Assembly: GCA_949739085.1 (NCBI GenBank)
Contig: CATIYU010000137.1
Location: 1 to 7,216 of the forward strand
Source: an uncultured Eubacteriales bacterium
Lineage (GTDB): Bacteria; Bacillota_A; Clostridia; Oscillospirales; Oscillospiraceae
Direction of reading: 5' to 3'
DNA length: 7,216 bases
Shown: positions 1 to 5,860 of the stretch, piece after piece
Position numbering within the stretch: the stretch's first letter is position 1
Layout: every line of letters starts with the position of its first letter
The notes under the pieces: model-generated
What the model saw: the letters and a program-made list of their open reading frames with translations, nothing else
Database searches by the model: none
What the model was told of the DNA's origin: nothing
Translations under genes and position numbers: made by a program

Positions 1-692
1 ATCTGGTTAATGAGGGCGATCTGTTTCTGATTCTCATTGTGGGCCAGCTGAATGGCCTCGAACATGACGTCGTTGGGGATCTCGTTGGCCCCGGCCTCTA
101 TCATGACCACCTTTTTGCCGGTGGAGACCACAGTTACGTCCAAATCGGAGACGTCCGCCTGGTCCTTGGGGGGGTTCACCACCAGCTTGCCGTCCACACA
201 GCCGATCTTCAAAGCGCCCACAGGGCCGTTCCAGGGGATGTCGGAGATGGCCAGAGCGGCGCTGGTGCCGATGAGGGCGGCGATCTCAGGGGAGCAGTCG
301 TGGTCCACGCTCATAACGGTGGCCATAATGGACACGTCGTTGCGGAAGTCGCCGGGGAAGAGGGGGCGGATGGGCCGGTCGATGACCCGGCTGGTAAGGA
401 TACCCTTCTCGCCAGGGCGGCCCTCCCGGCGCATGAAGGAGCCGGGGATGCGGCCAACAGCGTACATCTTCTCTTCAAAGTCCACGCTGAGGGGGAAGAA
501 GTCGATGCCGTCCCGGGGGCGGGGGGCGGCGGTGGCGGTGACCAGCACCACTGTCTCGCCATAGGTGACCAGCACGGCGGCGTTGGCCAGCTCCGCGAGC
601 TTGCCGGTCTCCAGGGTCAGGGGCCGGCCGGCCAGATCCATGGTGTACTTTCGGTAGTTGGGGAACTGCTTTTTGGTAATAATCGTTGACAT
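1..692 (-). CDS. pnp: Polynucleotide phosphorylase, N-terminal part (cut by window edge)
   Basis: PNPase is the cytoplasmic 3'-to-5' exoribonuclease that degrades RNA with phosphate and can also add tails. Only the first 230 codons lie here, of roughly 700 usual in the family. What is visible is the first RNase PH-like domain: VTYGETVVLVTATA (about residues 42-55), FFPLSVDFEEKMYAVGRIPG (65-84), then FMRREGRPGEKGILTSRVID (87-106) and RPIRPLFP (106-113). All are characteristic PNPase stretches. The second RNase PH domain, which carries the active site, and the KH/S1 RNA-binding domains would lie beyond the left edge. The ATG at 692 is preceded by AAGGAG (704-699) with a 6-base gap, so the start is secure. 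It follows rpsO in the same direction, a very common bacterial order. No internal stop or frameshift is seen. The identification is near certain. Confidence 0.97.
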   Translation of the reverse strand, partial: MSTIITKKQFPNYRKYTMDLAGRPLTLETGKLAELANAAVLVTYGETVVLVTATAAPRPRDGIDFFPLSVDFEEKMYAVGRIPGSFMRREGRPGEKGILTSRVIDRPIRPLFPGDFRNDVSIMATVMSVDHDCSPEIAALIGTSAALAISDIPWNGPVGALKIGCVDGKLVVNPPKDQADVSDLDVTVVSTGKKVVMIEAGANEIPNDVMFEAIQLAHNENQKQIALINQ

Positions 693-722
693 AGCTTTCT
701 CCTTTTCATTCGTCTGCTGTTC

Positions 723-802
723 CGGGATTCTACCTTTTAGCACCTGATTTTGCTGCTGAATAGGTATTCAACAGTAAAATCAACTGCTAAAAGGCAATCC
801 CG
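723..802 (-). promoter_or_regulatory. Long near-perfect hairpin in the pnp 5' leader
   Basis: An 80-base imperfect palindrome lies between rpsO and pnp. The inner arms (733-762 and 765-794) are 30 bases each and match at 26 positions. After a small asymmetric internal loop (730-732 against 795), 7 more pairs follow (CGGGATT 723-729 with AATCCCG 796-802). Read as minus-strand RNA, two of the four mismatches become G-U pairs; read as plus-strand RNA, only one does. The hairpin ends 18 bases before the pnp ribosome binding site. In E. coli and Streptomyces the rpsO-pnp region holds a long stem cut by RNase III, and in E. coli this underlies PNPase autoregulation. The same role here is inference. 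A small inverted-repeat insertion is the alternative; I saw no clear target duplication. Confidence 0.7.
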
Positions 803-829
803 CTGCCTGCAAGCCGGGAGTGGGGCGAA

Positions 830-872
830 GAAAACGAAAGGCGGGGAAAAGGGACGCAGCCCTTCCCCCCGC
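830..872 (-). terminator. Intrinsic terminator after rpsO
   Basis: On the minus strand, 9 bases past the rpsO stop codon, arms 872-860 and 853-841 form a continuous 13-pair stem (11 Watson-Crick and 2 G-U pairs) with a 6-base loop. A U-rich but interrupted tail follows (CTTTCGTTTTC, 840-830). The stem is strong but the tail is imperfect, so some readthrough into pnp is plausible. The plus strand has no T-tract beyond the hairpin. Confidence 0.8.
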
Positions 873-881
873 GCTGTTCAT

Positions 882-1148
882 TTACTTACGGATACCCAGC
901 TTGGCGATCAGGGCGCGGTAGCGCTCAATGTCCTTCTTGGCCAGATAATCCAGAAGGCTGCGGCGCTTACCGATCATCTTGTACAGGCCACGGCGGCTGT
1001 GGTTGTCGTGGGCGTGGACCTTCAGGTGCTCGGTGAGCTGGTTGATCCGCTCGGTGAGAATCGCCACCTGGACTTCGGGGGAACCGGTGTCGGTGGAGTG
1101 GGTGCGGTTGGCCTCAATAATGGAGGTCTTCTGATCTTTGAGCATCAT
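882..1148 (-). CDS. rpsO: 30S ribosomal protein S15
   Basis: S15 is a primary 16S rRNA-binding protein of the small subunit. It binds the central-domain three-way junction and is needed for assembly of the platform. The 88-residue product is the family's normal length. It shows the expected helical protein with family stretches [15 protein letters not shown] (about 21-35), [18 protein letters not shown] (38-55) and [14 protein letters not shown] (60-73); the HDNHSRRGL and RRSLLDYL segments are rRNA-contacting hallmarks. Two ATG codons are adjacent (1148 and 1145). TCACCT at 1155-1160 (AGGTGA on the coding strand) sits 6 or 9 bases away, so either could initiate; the first is annotated. A promoter and a structured leader lie upstream, a strong terminator downstream, then pnp. 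Confidence 0.98.
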   Translation of the reverse strand: MMLKDQKTSIIEANRTHSTDTGSPEVQVAILTERINQLTEHLKVHAHDNHSRRGLYKMIGKRRSLLDYLAKKDIERYRALIAKLGIRK

Positions 1149-1180
1149 AGTTATTCACCTTCTCATAAAAATTCTCCGCA

Positions 1181-1217
1181 CGCTGGGCCGGGGCAGGTGC
1201 CGCCAGACGGCCAAGCG
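1181..1217 (-). promoter_or_regulatory. rpsO: Structured rpsO leader, candidate S15 autoregulatory element
   Basis: The predicted rpsO transcript would start near 1239 and carry about 90 untranslated bases. Within it, arms 1217-1208 and 1190-1181 pair over 10 positions with one mismatch, closing a 17-base loop that itself contains complementary GGC and GCC segments. A smaller 5-bp hairpin (1225-1237) sits close to the predicted 5' end. S15 represses its own translation through leader structures in several bacteria, and those structures differ between phyla. Assigning that role here is inference from position and fold only. Confidence 0.4.
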
Positions 1218-1245
1218 AGGGAATCTGCTTTCAGCAGTGCCTTTT

Positions 1246-1274
1246 ACTATAGCACAGTCAATTACGCTTGTAAA
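1246..1274 (-). promoter_or_regulatory. Promoter of rpsO (sigma-A type)
   Basis: On the minus strand, TTTACA (1274-1269) and TATAGT (1251-1246) are separated by exactly 17 bases. Each hexamer matches the consensus at 5 of 6 positions, and the -10 is extended by TGC just before it. The stretch upstream of the -35 (about 1275-1306) is rich in A and T runs and resembles an UP element, as expected of a strong ribosomal protein promoter. Transcription would begin near 1239. Confidence 0.8.
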
Positions 1275-1384
1275 GAATAATCTCAAAAAAATATACCATT
1301 TTTTCGGGAATTACGCTCCGTTGGAGGGCATAGCGGCGCGCCTTAAAAAGTTTGCGCAGTTTTACCCGGTTTCATGCAGGAGAA

Positions 1385-1418
1385 CAGGCCCGGACGCCTG
1401 CCGCAGCGCCCGGGCCTG
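1385..1418 (-). terminator. Candidate terminator after the ECF S component gene
   Basis: Arms 1418-1406 and 1397-1385 pair over 13 positions (12 Watson-Crick, one G-U) around an 8-base loop, 16 bases past the stop codon of the transporter gene. The stem is very GC-rich. The following bases (TTCTCCTGC) make a poor U-tract, so it may act as a weak terminator or as a 3'-end stabiliser. From here to the rpsO promoter (about 1275-1384) I see nothing else. Confidence 0.6.
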
Positions 1419-1434
1419 AAGGGGGAAGCTGGTT

Positions 1435-2067
1435 TTACGCCAACAGCTTTTCCATATGGGCGGCCCGCAGGGCCTTCATGAGAGCCACCCCCAGGATGGG
1501 GGCGAAGATGATGGCGATTGCGCCGTTGGTGATGGTGGCGGGAATCTTGGTGGCGACCACCGCCCAGCACTGGGCCGACTCGGTGAGTTTGCCCAGATAC
1601 ATCGCGTTATAAAAATAGTTTTTGACAAGATAGACCGCCATGTACCCAATGGCCGCACAGGCGGCAGCCGCCACCTGGGGGCCGTACTTCTCCTTGGCGT
1701 TCTTAAAGAGGCCGTAGAGCACCAGACCGGCTATCAGGCCGTACATGCCCTTGGTGAGCAGGGTGATGGGCGCTTCCATGGCGTAGGCGGGGTTGGTGAG
1801 GTCGTAGAAGAAACTGCCCAGTCCCGCCGCCAGGAAGCCGTACCAGGGCCCCAGCAGGATCCCCGAGAGGGCGCACAGGATATTTGCCAGGGTGAACGCC
1901 GTCACCCCGCCAACGGGCACGGGCATGGTGATGCGCAGGAAATTGCCCACAAAGACGATGGCCGTCATCATGGCGGCGGCGCACAGCCGCAGGAGCTTCT
2001 GATGGCTTTGTGTTTGATTCATCTGTGTTTGATTCATTTGTGTTTGATTCATTTGTGTTTGATTCAT
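1435..2067 (-). CDS. ECF transporter S component (substrate-binding membrane subunit), possibly for vitamin B6
   Basis: S components of energy-coupling factor transporters are small membrane proteins that bind a vitamin and associate with a shared EcfA-EcfA'-EcfT module, absent from this window. This 210-residue protein has the usual size and about six hydrophobic stretches (roughly 27-45, 55-72, 75-92, 103-121, 131-150, 168-198). Helix 1 carries the AxxxA pattern (A32-A36) known to contact EcfT in this family. GNFLRITMPVPVGGVTAFTL (41-60) and the glycine-rich GILLGPWYGFLAAGLGSF are typical S-component segments. The first 20 residues are four perfect MNQTQ repeats, an unusual cytoplasmic extension. 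The first ATG is chosen because AAGGAGG (2082-2076) lies 8 bases before it and the inner ATGs have no such site. The divergent MocR-type regulator suggests a pyridoxine, pyridoxal or related cargo, as in PdxR-controlled transporters; this is inference, and another vitamin is possible. Confidence 0.85.
   Translation of the reverse strand: MNQTQMNQTQMNQTQMNQTQSHQKLLRLCAAAMMTAIVFVGNFLRITMPVPVGGVTAFTLANILCALSGILLGPWYGFLAAGLGSFFYDLTNPAYAMEAPITLLTKGMYGLIAGLVLYGLFKNAKEKYGPQVAAAACAAIGYMAVYLVKNYFYNAMYLGKLTESAQCWAVVATKIPATITNGAIAIIFAPILGVALMKALRAAHMEKLLA
2008..2067 (-). repeat. Four tandem 15-bp repeats carrying the start codon
   Basis: Units lie at 2067-2053, 2052-2038, 2037-2023 and 2022-2008. The unit is ATGAATCAAACACAA; three copies are identical, and the third differs only by a synonymous final base (CAG). 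Each unit encodes MNQTQ, so gain or loss of a unit keeps the frame and leaves one ATG at the same distance from the ribosome binding site. The near identity suggests recent expansion by replication slippage. Confidence 0.97.
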
Positions 2068-2097
2068 AGGTGTATCCTCCTTTTTGCCGCCAGGGAG

Positions 2098-2126
2098 TTG
2101 ACGGCTGGGGTTGATACTGCTATTAT
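2098..2126 (+). promoter_or_regulatory. Promoter of the MocR-type regulator
   Basis: TTGACG (2098-2103) and TATTAT (2121-2126) are 17 bases apart; each matches consensus at 5 of 6 positions, and TGC before the -10 makes it extended. Transcription would begin near 2133, leaving about 60 leader bases before the regulator's start at 2194. It overlaps the opposing transporter promoter. Confidence 0.7.
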
Positions 2127-2150
2127 ACAGCTGTCTGGTACTATTAAAAC
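2122..2150 (-). promoter_or_regulatory. Promoter of the ECF S component gene, weak -35
   Basis: A perfect TATAAT lies on the minus strand at 2127-2122, overlapping five bases of the regulator's -10. At 17-base spacing the -35 is GTTTTA (2150-2145), which matches consensus poorly. A good -10 with a poor -35 is typical of promoters that need an activator, which fits the adjacent MocR-type protein. Transcription would begin near 2115. Confidence 0.55.
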
Positions 2151-2177
2151 TGCCAGAACACAAATTTTTTATGGTAT
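2136..2177. promoter_or_regulatory. Candidate regulator operator: TGGTA direct repeats
   Basis: TGGTAC (2136-2141) and TGGTAT (2172-2177) are direct repeats 36 bases apart, and the related TGATAC lies at 2112-2117. On the other strand the second repeat reads ATACCA. GabR, a characterised MocR-family regulator, is known to use direct repeats spanning several helical turns. The pair covers the -35 region of the transporter promoter and lies just downstream of the regulator's predicted start point, a layout suited to activating one and repressing the other. Short repeats can occur by chance, so confidence is modest. Confidence 0.35.
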
Positions 2178-2193
2178 CAGTTGGAGGAAAACC

Positions 2194-3612
2194 ATGTTGG
2201 ACCTGACCCTTTGCCTGGACAGCGCCGCCTCCAGCCCCCTCTACCAGCAGATCTACGAGAGTCTGGCCCGGCAGATCCGAACAGGCCGTCTGGCCTCCGG
2301 GACCCGGCTTCCCGGCAAGCGGAGCCTTGCCGCCCAGCTGGCCGTGGCGGTGAACACTGTGGACACGGCCTACCAGATGCTGGTGGCGGAGGGCTATTTG
2401 GAGGCCCGGCCCAAAAGCGGCTTTTTTGTTCTGGAGTACGCGGTCCCCGACCCGCCGGCTGCGCCGCCGCCGGAATCCGCCCCGCAGGCGCCGCCGGAGC
2501 CCGCCCCCCTGAAATACGACCTCTCCACCGGCGCGGTGGATATTGACCTCTTCCCCTTCCGCACCTGGGGCCGCATTCAAAAGGAACTGCTGTACGCCCG
2601 GCCGGAGCTCCTCCGCCACGGGCCCCGTCAGGGGGACCCGGAGCTGCGGGAGCAGCTGGCCGGCTACCTGCGGGCCTACCGGGGGGTGGTCTGCTCGCCG
2701 GAGCAGATTGTGGTAGGCGCGGGGGTGGAGTATCTGCTGGGCCTTCTGGCCCGGCTGCTGGGGGGGCCGGGCAGCTCGGCGGCCATTGAGAACCCCGGCT
2801 ACGACAGGCCCCGGTCTATCCTGGAAAACAACGGCATCCCCTGCCGGTGCGTGGACATCGACGCCGGGGGACTCTCCCCCGAAGGGCTGGAGGCCAGCGG
2901 CGCAAACCTCTGCCACATCACCCCCAGCCACCATTTCCCCACCGGCGTCACCATGCCCGCGGGGCGAAGGGCCCAGCTGCTGCGGTGGGCGGCGGACCAG
3001 CCCGGACGCTACATCCTGGAGGACGACTACGACGCGGAGTTCCGCTTTGATATGCGGCCCATACCCAGCCTACAGGGCATGGCGGGGCCCGGCGGCCCGG
3101 TAGTGTACCTCTGCACCTTCTCCAAGAGCCTGGCTCCCAGCATCCGGATCGCCTGTATGGTGCTGCCGGAGCAGCTTATGGAGCCCTACCGGGCCGCTTT
3201 CGGCAGCTACTCTAACACCGTCAGCCGTTTTGAACAGCAGACCCTCCGCCGGTTCCTGGAGGAGGGCTATTTCACCCGCCATCTGGCCAGGATGCGGGGG
3301 GCCTACAAGGCCCGTATGGAGCGGCTGGTTCAGGAGCTGGAGAGGCGGTTCGGCCGGGAGGCGGTACGCATACAGGGCCGTCACAACGGGCTGCACCTGC
3401 TGCTGGCCCTGCCGGATGGGCCGGGCGAGCCGGCCATGACCGCCGCCGCCCGCAGGGCCGGGGTGGGACTGCGGGGGCTCAGCGGGTATTATATGGAGCG
3501 CCGGGAGCAGTGCCCCGCCAATACGGTGGTGCTGGGCTACGCCTCCCTGCGGGACGGGGATATCCCCGGTCTGGCGGAGGCCCTCTCCGGGGCCTGGCGG
3601 GGAGCCCGCTAG
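2194..3612 (+). CDS. MocR/GabR-family transcription regulator with PLP-binding aminotransferase-like domain
   Basis: This 472-residue protein has the two-part MocR build. A GntR-type winged helix-turn-helix occupies about residues 8-80 (SPLYQQIYESLARQI, then LPGKRSLAAQLAVAVNTV and GYLEARPKSGFFV). A proline-rich linker (about 85-106) leads to a fold-type I aminotransferase domain (about 108-470). The PLP site is visible: Lys311 in TFSKSLAP is the expected Schiff-base lysine, EDDYD (276-280) holds the Asp for the pyridine nitrogen, and the TPSHHFPTG segment (243-251) is typical. Such proteins sense PLP or a PLP adduct and usually activate a divergent gene while repressing themselves. The start at 2194 has GGAGG 6 bases upstream (2183-2187); longer in-frame openings start inside the transporter gene and were refused. 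The divergent ECF S component suggests a PdxR-like role in vitamin B6 uptake; a GabR- or amino-acid-type role cannot be excluded. Confidence 0.92.
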   Translation: MLDLTLCLDSAASSPLYQQIYESLARQIRTGRLASGTRLPGKRSLAAQLAVAVNTVDTAYQMLVAEGYLEARPKSGFFVLEYAVPDPPAAPPPESAPQAPPEPAPLKYDLSTGAVDIDLFPFRTWGRIQKELLYARPELLRHGPRQGDPELREQLAGYLRAYRGVVCSPEQIVVGAGVEYLLGLLARLLGGPGSSAAIENPGYDRPRSILENNGIPCRCVDIDAGGLSPEGLEASGANLCHITPSHHFPTGVTMPAGRRAQLLRWAADQPGRYILEDDYDAEFRFDMRPIPSLQGMAGPGGPVVYLCTFSKSLAPSIRIACMVLPEQLMEPYRAAFGSYSNTVSRFEQQTLRRFLEEGYFTRHLARMRGAYKARMERLVQELERRFGREAVRIQGRHNGLHLLLALPDGPGEPAMTAAARRAGVGLRGLSGYYMERREQCPANTVVLGYASLRDGDIPGLAEALSGAWRGAR

Positions 3613-3616
3613 ACGC

Positions 3617-3655
3617 GGAAAACCGGGGACGGCCCGCGCCGCTCCCGGTTTTTCC
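3617..3655. terminator. Bidirectional terminator between the regulator gene and malQ
   Basis: AAAACCGGG (3619-3627) and CCCGGTTTT (3644-3652) form a 9-bp stem around a 16-base GC-rich loop, extended by two G-C pairs if T3653 is bulged. Read rightward it ends in TTTTTCC, read leftward in TTTTCC. It sits 4 bases past the regulator's stop and 10 bases past the stop of convergent malQ, so it can serve both. Confidence 0.85.
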
Positions 3656-3665
3656 ACAAACGAGG

Positions 3666-5144
3666 TCAAATTCTCCCGTACATTTTCGCGTAATCCCGCA
3701 GCTTCTTTGCCAGCGACGGCGTGGCCTCGCCGGGCAGAAGCCTCCACTGCCAGTTGCCGTCCGCCTTGCCGGGGGTATTCATACGGGATTCGGCCCCCAG
3801 GCCCAGACAGTCCTGCATCTGGGCCACAAAGGTGTCCGCCACGCTGGACATGCCCCCCCGGATCATGCCCCAGTGGAAGCCCTCCGCGTCGTTAAGGCCC
3901 AGGTACCTCCGGGCCATAGATACATCGGAGCGGTCCGCGCTGTGCCGCCACTGCATCACCGTCTCATTGTCGTGGGTGCCCACGTAGCACACGCAGTTGC
4001 GGTTGTAGGTGTGGGGCAGGTAGTTGCTGGGCTCCCGGACGTCGAAGGCGAATTCCAGCACCTTCATGCCGGGCAGGCCGGAGTCCTCCAGCAGCTGCTT
4101 TACCTCCGGCGTGAGGAAGCCCAGGTCCTCGGCGATGATTTTCAGGTTGGGGAACCAGCCGGTCAGCACCCCCACCAAGTCCATGCCCGGACCCTTGCGC
4201 CAGCGGCCGTTTTTCGCGGTGGCCTCCCCGTAGGGCACCGCCCAGTAGCTCTCCAGCCCCCGGAAGTGGTCGATGCGGATGACGTCGAAGAGGCGGCCCG
4301 CGCCCTCCACCCGGCGGATCCACCAGCCGTAGCCGTCCTGCTTCATCCGGTCATAGTCATAGAGCGGGTTGCCCCACAGCTGGCCGTCGGCGGAGAAGTA
4401 GTCCGGCGGCACGCCGGAGACCTCGGTGGGTACGTTGTCCTCCCCCAGCTGGAAGAACTCCGGCGAACCCCACACATCGGCGGAGTCCATGGCCACGTAG
4501 ATGGGCAGGTCCCCGATGACCTGGATGCCCAGGCTATGGATATAGCTTCGCAGGCCATTCCACTGCTGGAAAAAGAGATATTGCAGGTATGTGAAGAAGT
4601 CCACATCCTCCTGGAGCTCCTGGGTGTAGCGCTCCACCGCCTCCGGCCTGCGCAGGCGGATGTCCTCGTCCGGCCAGTCCAGCCAGCTCTTCATCTGAAA
4701 ATGCTTTTTGACCGCCATAAAGAGGGCGTAATCGGGAAGCCAGGGGTTCTCCGCCTGGAACGCCGCCACCGCCTCCCGGTCCCGGGGCCAGCCCTTCTGA
4801 AAGGCGGCGCGGAGCATGGAAAACCGGGCGTCATAAATCTTACCGTAATCCACATAGCGGGGGTTGGTTCCCCAACTGGCGGCCTTCAGCAGGTCACGGT
4901 CCAGGAGGCCGTCCTCCGCCAGCAGGTCCAGGTCGATGAAATAGGGGTTCCCGGCGAAGGTGGAGAAGCTCTGATAGGGGCTGTCCCCATAGCTGGTAGG
5001 CCCCAGGGGCAGGAGCTGCCAGTATTTCTGCCCGGCGGCGTGGAGAAAATCCGCGAACCGGCGGGCCTCCCGGCCCAGTGTCCCGATGCCGTAGCGGGAG
5101 GGGAGGGAGGAGATATGCAGGAGGATACCGCTGCTGCGTTCCAT
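3666..5144 (-). CDS. malQ: 4-alpha-glucanotransferase (amylomaltase, glycoside hydrolase family 77)
   Basis: MalQ transfers alpha-1,4-glucan segments between maltodextrins in the cytoplasm, releasing glucose, and feeds maltodextrin or glycogen breakdown. The 492-residue protein is the length of the compact bacterial GH77 enzymes. The N-terminus RSSGILLHISSLPSRYGIG (3-21) and GPTSYGDSPYQSFSTFAGNP (48-67) are family signatures. The catalytic residues are present: nucleophile Asp292 in RIDHFRG, acid/base Glu339 in IIAEDLG, and transition-state stabiliser Asp392 in GTHDNE, close to the numbering of the Thermus enzyme. An in-frame GTG at 5156 would add four residues. The ATG at 5144 is preferred because it gives the usual MERSSGILLH-like start and has an SD-like AAGTGGGA a short way upstream, while the GTG has none. 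It has its own promoter and a terminator and no glycogen genes beside it, so it is probably monocistronic. Confidence 0.97.
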   Translation of the reverse strand: MERSSGILLHISSLPSRYGIGTLGREARRFADFLHAAGQKYWQLLPLGPTSYGDSPYQSFSTFAGNPYFIDLDLLAEDGLLDRDLLKAASWGTNPRYVDYGKIYDARFSMLRAAFQKGWPRDREAVAAFQAENPWLPDYALFMAVKKHFQMKSWLDWPDEDIRLRRPEAVERYTQELQEDVDFFTYLQYLFFQQWNGLRSYIHSLGIQVIGDLPIYVAMDSADVWGSPEFFQLGEDNVPTEVSGVPPDYFSADGQLWGNPLYDYDRMKQDGYGWWIRRVEGAGRLFDVIRIDHFRGLESYWAVPYGEATAKNGRWRKGPGMDLVGVLTGWFPNLKIIAEDLGFLTPEVKQLLEDSGLPGMKVLEFAFDVREPSNYLPHTYNRNCVCYVGTHDNETVMQWRHSADRSDVSMARRYLGLNDAEGFHWGMIRGGMSSVADTFVAQMQDCLGLGAESRMNTPGKADGNWQWRLLPGEATPSLAKKLRDYAKMYGRI

Positions 5145-5186
5145 AGGCAATCCCACTTTCTAAGGTTTTTTTATTGCGCTTTGGGT

Positions 5187-5215
5187 ATTTTACCATCCAA
5201 ACCGCCCTGTGTAAA
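5187..5215 (-). promoter_or_regulatory. Promoter of malQ
   Basis: On the minus strand, TTTACA (5215-5210) and TAAAAT (5192-5187) are 17 bases apart; each matches consensus at 5 of 6 positions and TGG before the -10 extends it. Transcription would begin near 5180, giving a leader of about 36 bases. Confidence 0.75.
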
Positions 5216-5342
5216 GGGGGAGTTTGCGGAGCCCGTGCCCCTGCCGCTCTTATAGAGCCATTACAGCGCCATTACTTTTCGTTTTTGCGGTTCTCCGGGG
5301 CGCCAGCAAGCATAGTCCTCCGTACCCTCGCCATCCATTACG

Positions 5343-5375
5343 AAAAAACGGGCCCCATTCGGCCGGGTCCCTTTT
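5343..5375 (-). terminator. Orphan terminator-like hairpin between malQ and yqhY
   Basis: GGGCCCC (5350-5356) and GGGTCCC (5365-5371) pair with one central mismatch around an 8-base loop, with outer A4/T4 pairing possible around one bulged base. Read leftward (minus strand) the stem is followed by G and six T (5349-5343), a good intrinsic terminator shape; read rightward it is followed by TTTT. No gene on either strand ends here. It may end a short RNA, insulate the divergent promoters, or have no role. The rest of the malQ-yqhY gap (5216-5411) shows three CCATTAC copies (5258-5264, 5269-5275, 5335-5341) and no convincing gene. Confidence 0.5.
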
Positions 5376-5411
5376 CCGCAGCTTAAGCGGCGCCGTCTCC
5401 CAAAATTTTGG

Positions 5412-5440
5412 TTGTATTTTCCGGCGGAAGGTGGTACAAT
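5412..5440 (+). promoter_or_regulatory. Promoter of the yqhY-nusB-xseA operon
   Basis: TTGTAT (5412-5417) and TACAAT (5435-5440) are 17 bases apart. The -10 matches consensus at 5 of 6 positions and has an extended TGG, which can compensate for the poor -35. Transcription would begin near 5447, about 37 bases before the yqhY start, which also excludes in-frame starts farther upstream for that gene. Confidence 0.65.
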
Positions 5441-5483
5441 AGAGCGAGTTACTTCCCTACCGCATTGCAAAGGAGTTTTTTAT

Positions 5484-5825
5484 ATGGGCGACAACAAAGA
5501 TTATATGACCCACCCCGAGGACCTGGGCTGCATCCACATTTCCCAGGACGTGCTGGCGTCCATCGCCGCCGGCGCGGTGACAGAGGTGGAGGGCATCAGC
5601 GGCATGATGAATCTGGCGGCGAAGAAGTCCAGCGCCAGAGGCGTGCGCATCTCCGTGGACGACGACGGCGCGGTGGTGGACCTATTCGTCATGGTCCGTT
5701 ACGGCTACGCCATCCCCGAGGTGGCGGAGAAGATTCAGGCCGCCGTGGCCAACGCCATTGAGTCCATGACCGGTTTTGCCGTTAAGGCGGTGAACGTCCA
5801 CGTGGGCGGCGTCAGCTTCCAGTAA
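5484..5825 (+). CDS. yqhY: Asp23/Gls24-family envelope stress protein, YqhY-like
   Basis: This is a 113-residue soluble protein of the Asp23 (DUF322) family. The family pattern is visible: GCIHISQDVLASIAAGAVTE (about 15-34) with VEGISGM (35-41), a beta-rich core GVRISVDDDGAVVDLFVMVR (53-72), then YGYAIPEVAEKIQAAVANAI (73-92) and the closing VKAVNVHVGGVSF. It has no signal peptide or membrane segment. Asp23 proteins are cytoplasmic, some are linked to cell-envelope stress, and their exact biochemical role is unclear. In Bacillus subtilis yqhY lies between accC and nusB and has been linked to acetyl-CoA carboxylase; here no acc genes precede it, but nusB follows after 35 bases. The ATG at 5484 is fixed by AAAGGAG (5469-5475) 8 bases upstream. 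The family call is secure; the YqhY assignment rests on the nusB neighbourhood. Confidence 0.9.
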   Translation: MGDNKDYMTHPEDLGCIHISQDVLASIAAGAVTEVEGISGMMNLAAKKSSARGVRISVDDDGAVVDLFVMVRYGYAIPEVAEKIQAAVANAIESMTGFAVKAVNVHVGGVSFQ

Positions 5826-5860
5826 GCCGGTGTGTTGTGTGAGGGAGAATTTCGGTACCC

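Noticed and set aside
39..689. Long plus-strand open frame opposite pnp
   Set aside because: Shadow of pnp; low-complexity His/Gly/Val-rich translation with no family resemblance, while the minus frame is unmistakable PNPase.
723..802. Mobile inverted-repeat element (MITE)
   Set aside because: Not excluded, but no clear flanking target duplication was found and the position matches known rpsO-pnp leader hairpins, so the regulatory reading was preferred.
2008..2067. CRISPR-like array
   Set aside because: Contiguous 15-bp units with no spacers, in frame within a gene; a coding tandem repeat.
1456..2193. Upstream in-frame extension of the MocR regulator
   Set aside because: It would read through the antisense of the transporter gene and both promoters; the ATG at 2194 has a good ribosome binding site and the standard winged-helix start.
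5145..5156. GTG start for malQ, four residues longer
   Set aside because: No ribosome binding site before the GTG, and the ATG at 5144 gives the conserved family N-terminus.
3510..5255. 581-codon plus-strand open frame
   Set aside because: Antisense to malQ in GC-rich DNA; no ribosome binding site and no recognisable domain, while the opposite strand has all GH77 catalytic motifs.
5261..5470. 69-codon minus-strand open frame in the malQ-yqhY gap
   Set aside because: No ribosome binding site, no recognisable domain, and it spans the yqhY promoter and the orphan hairpin.
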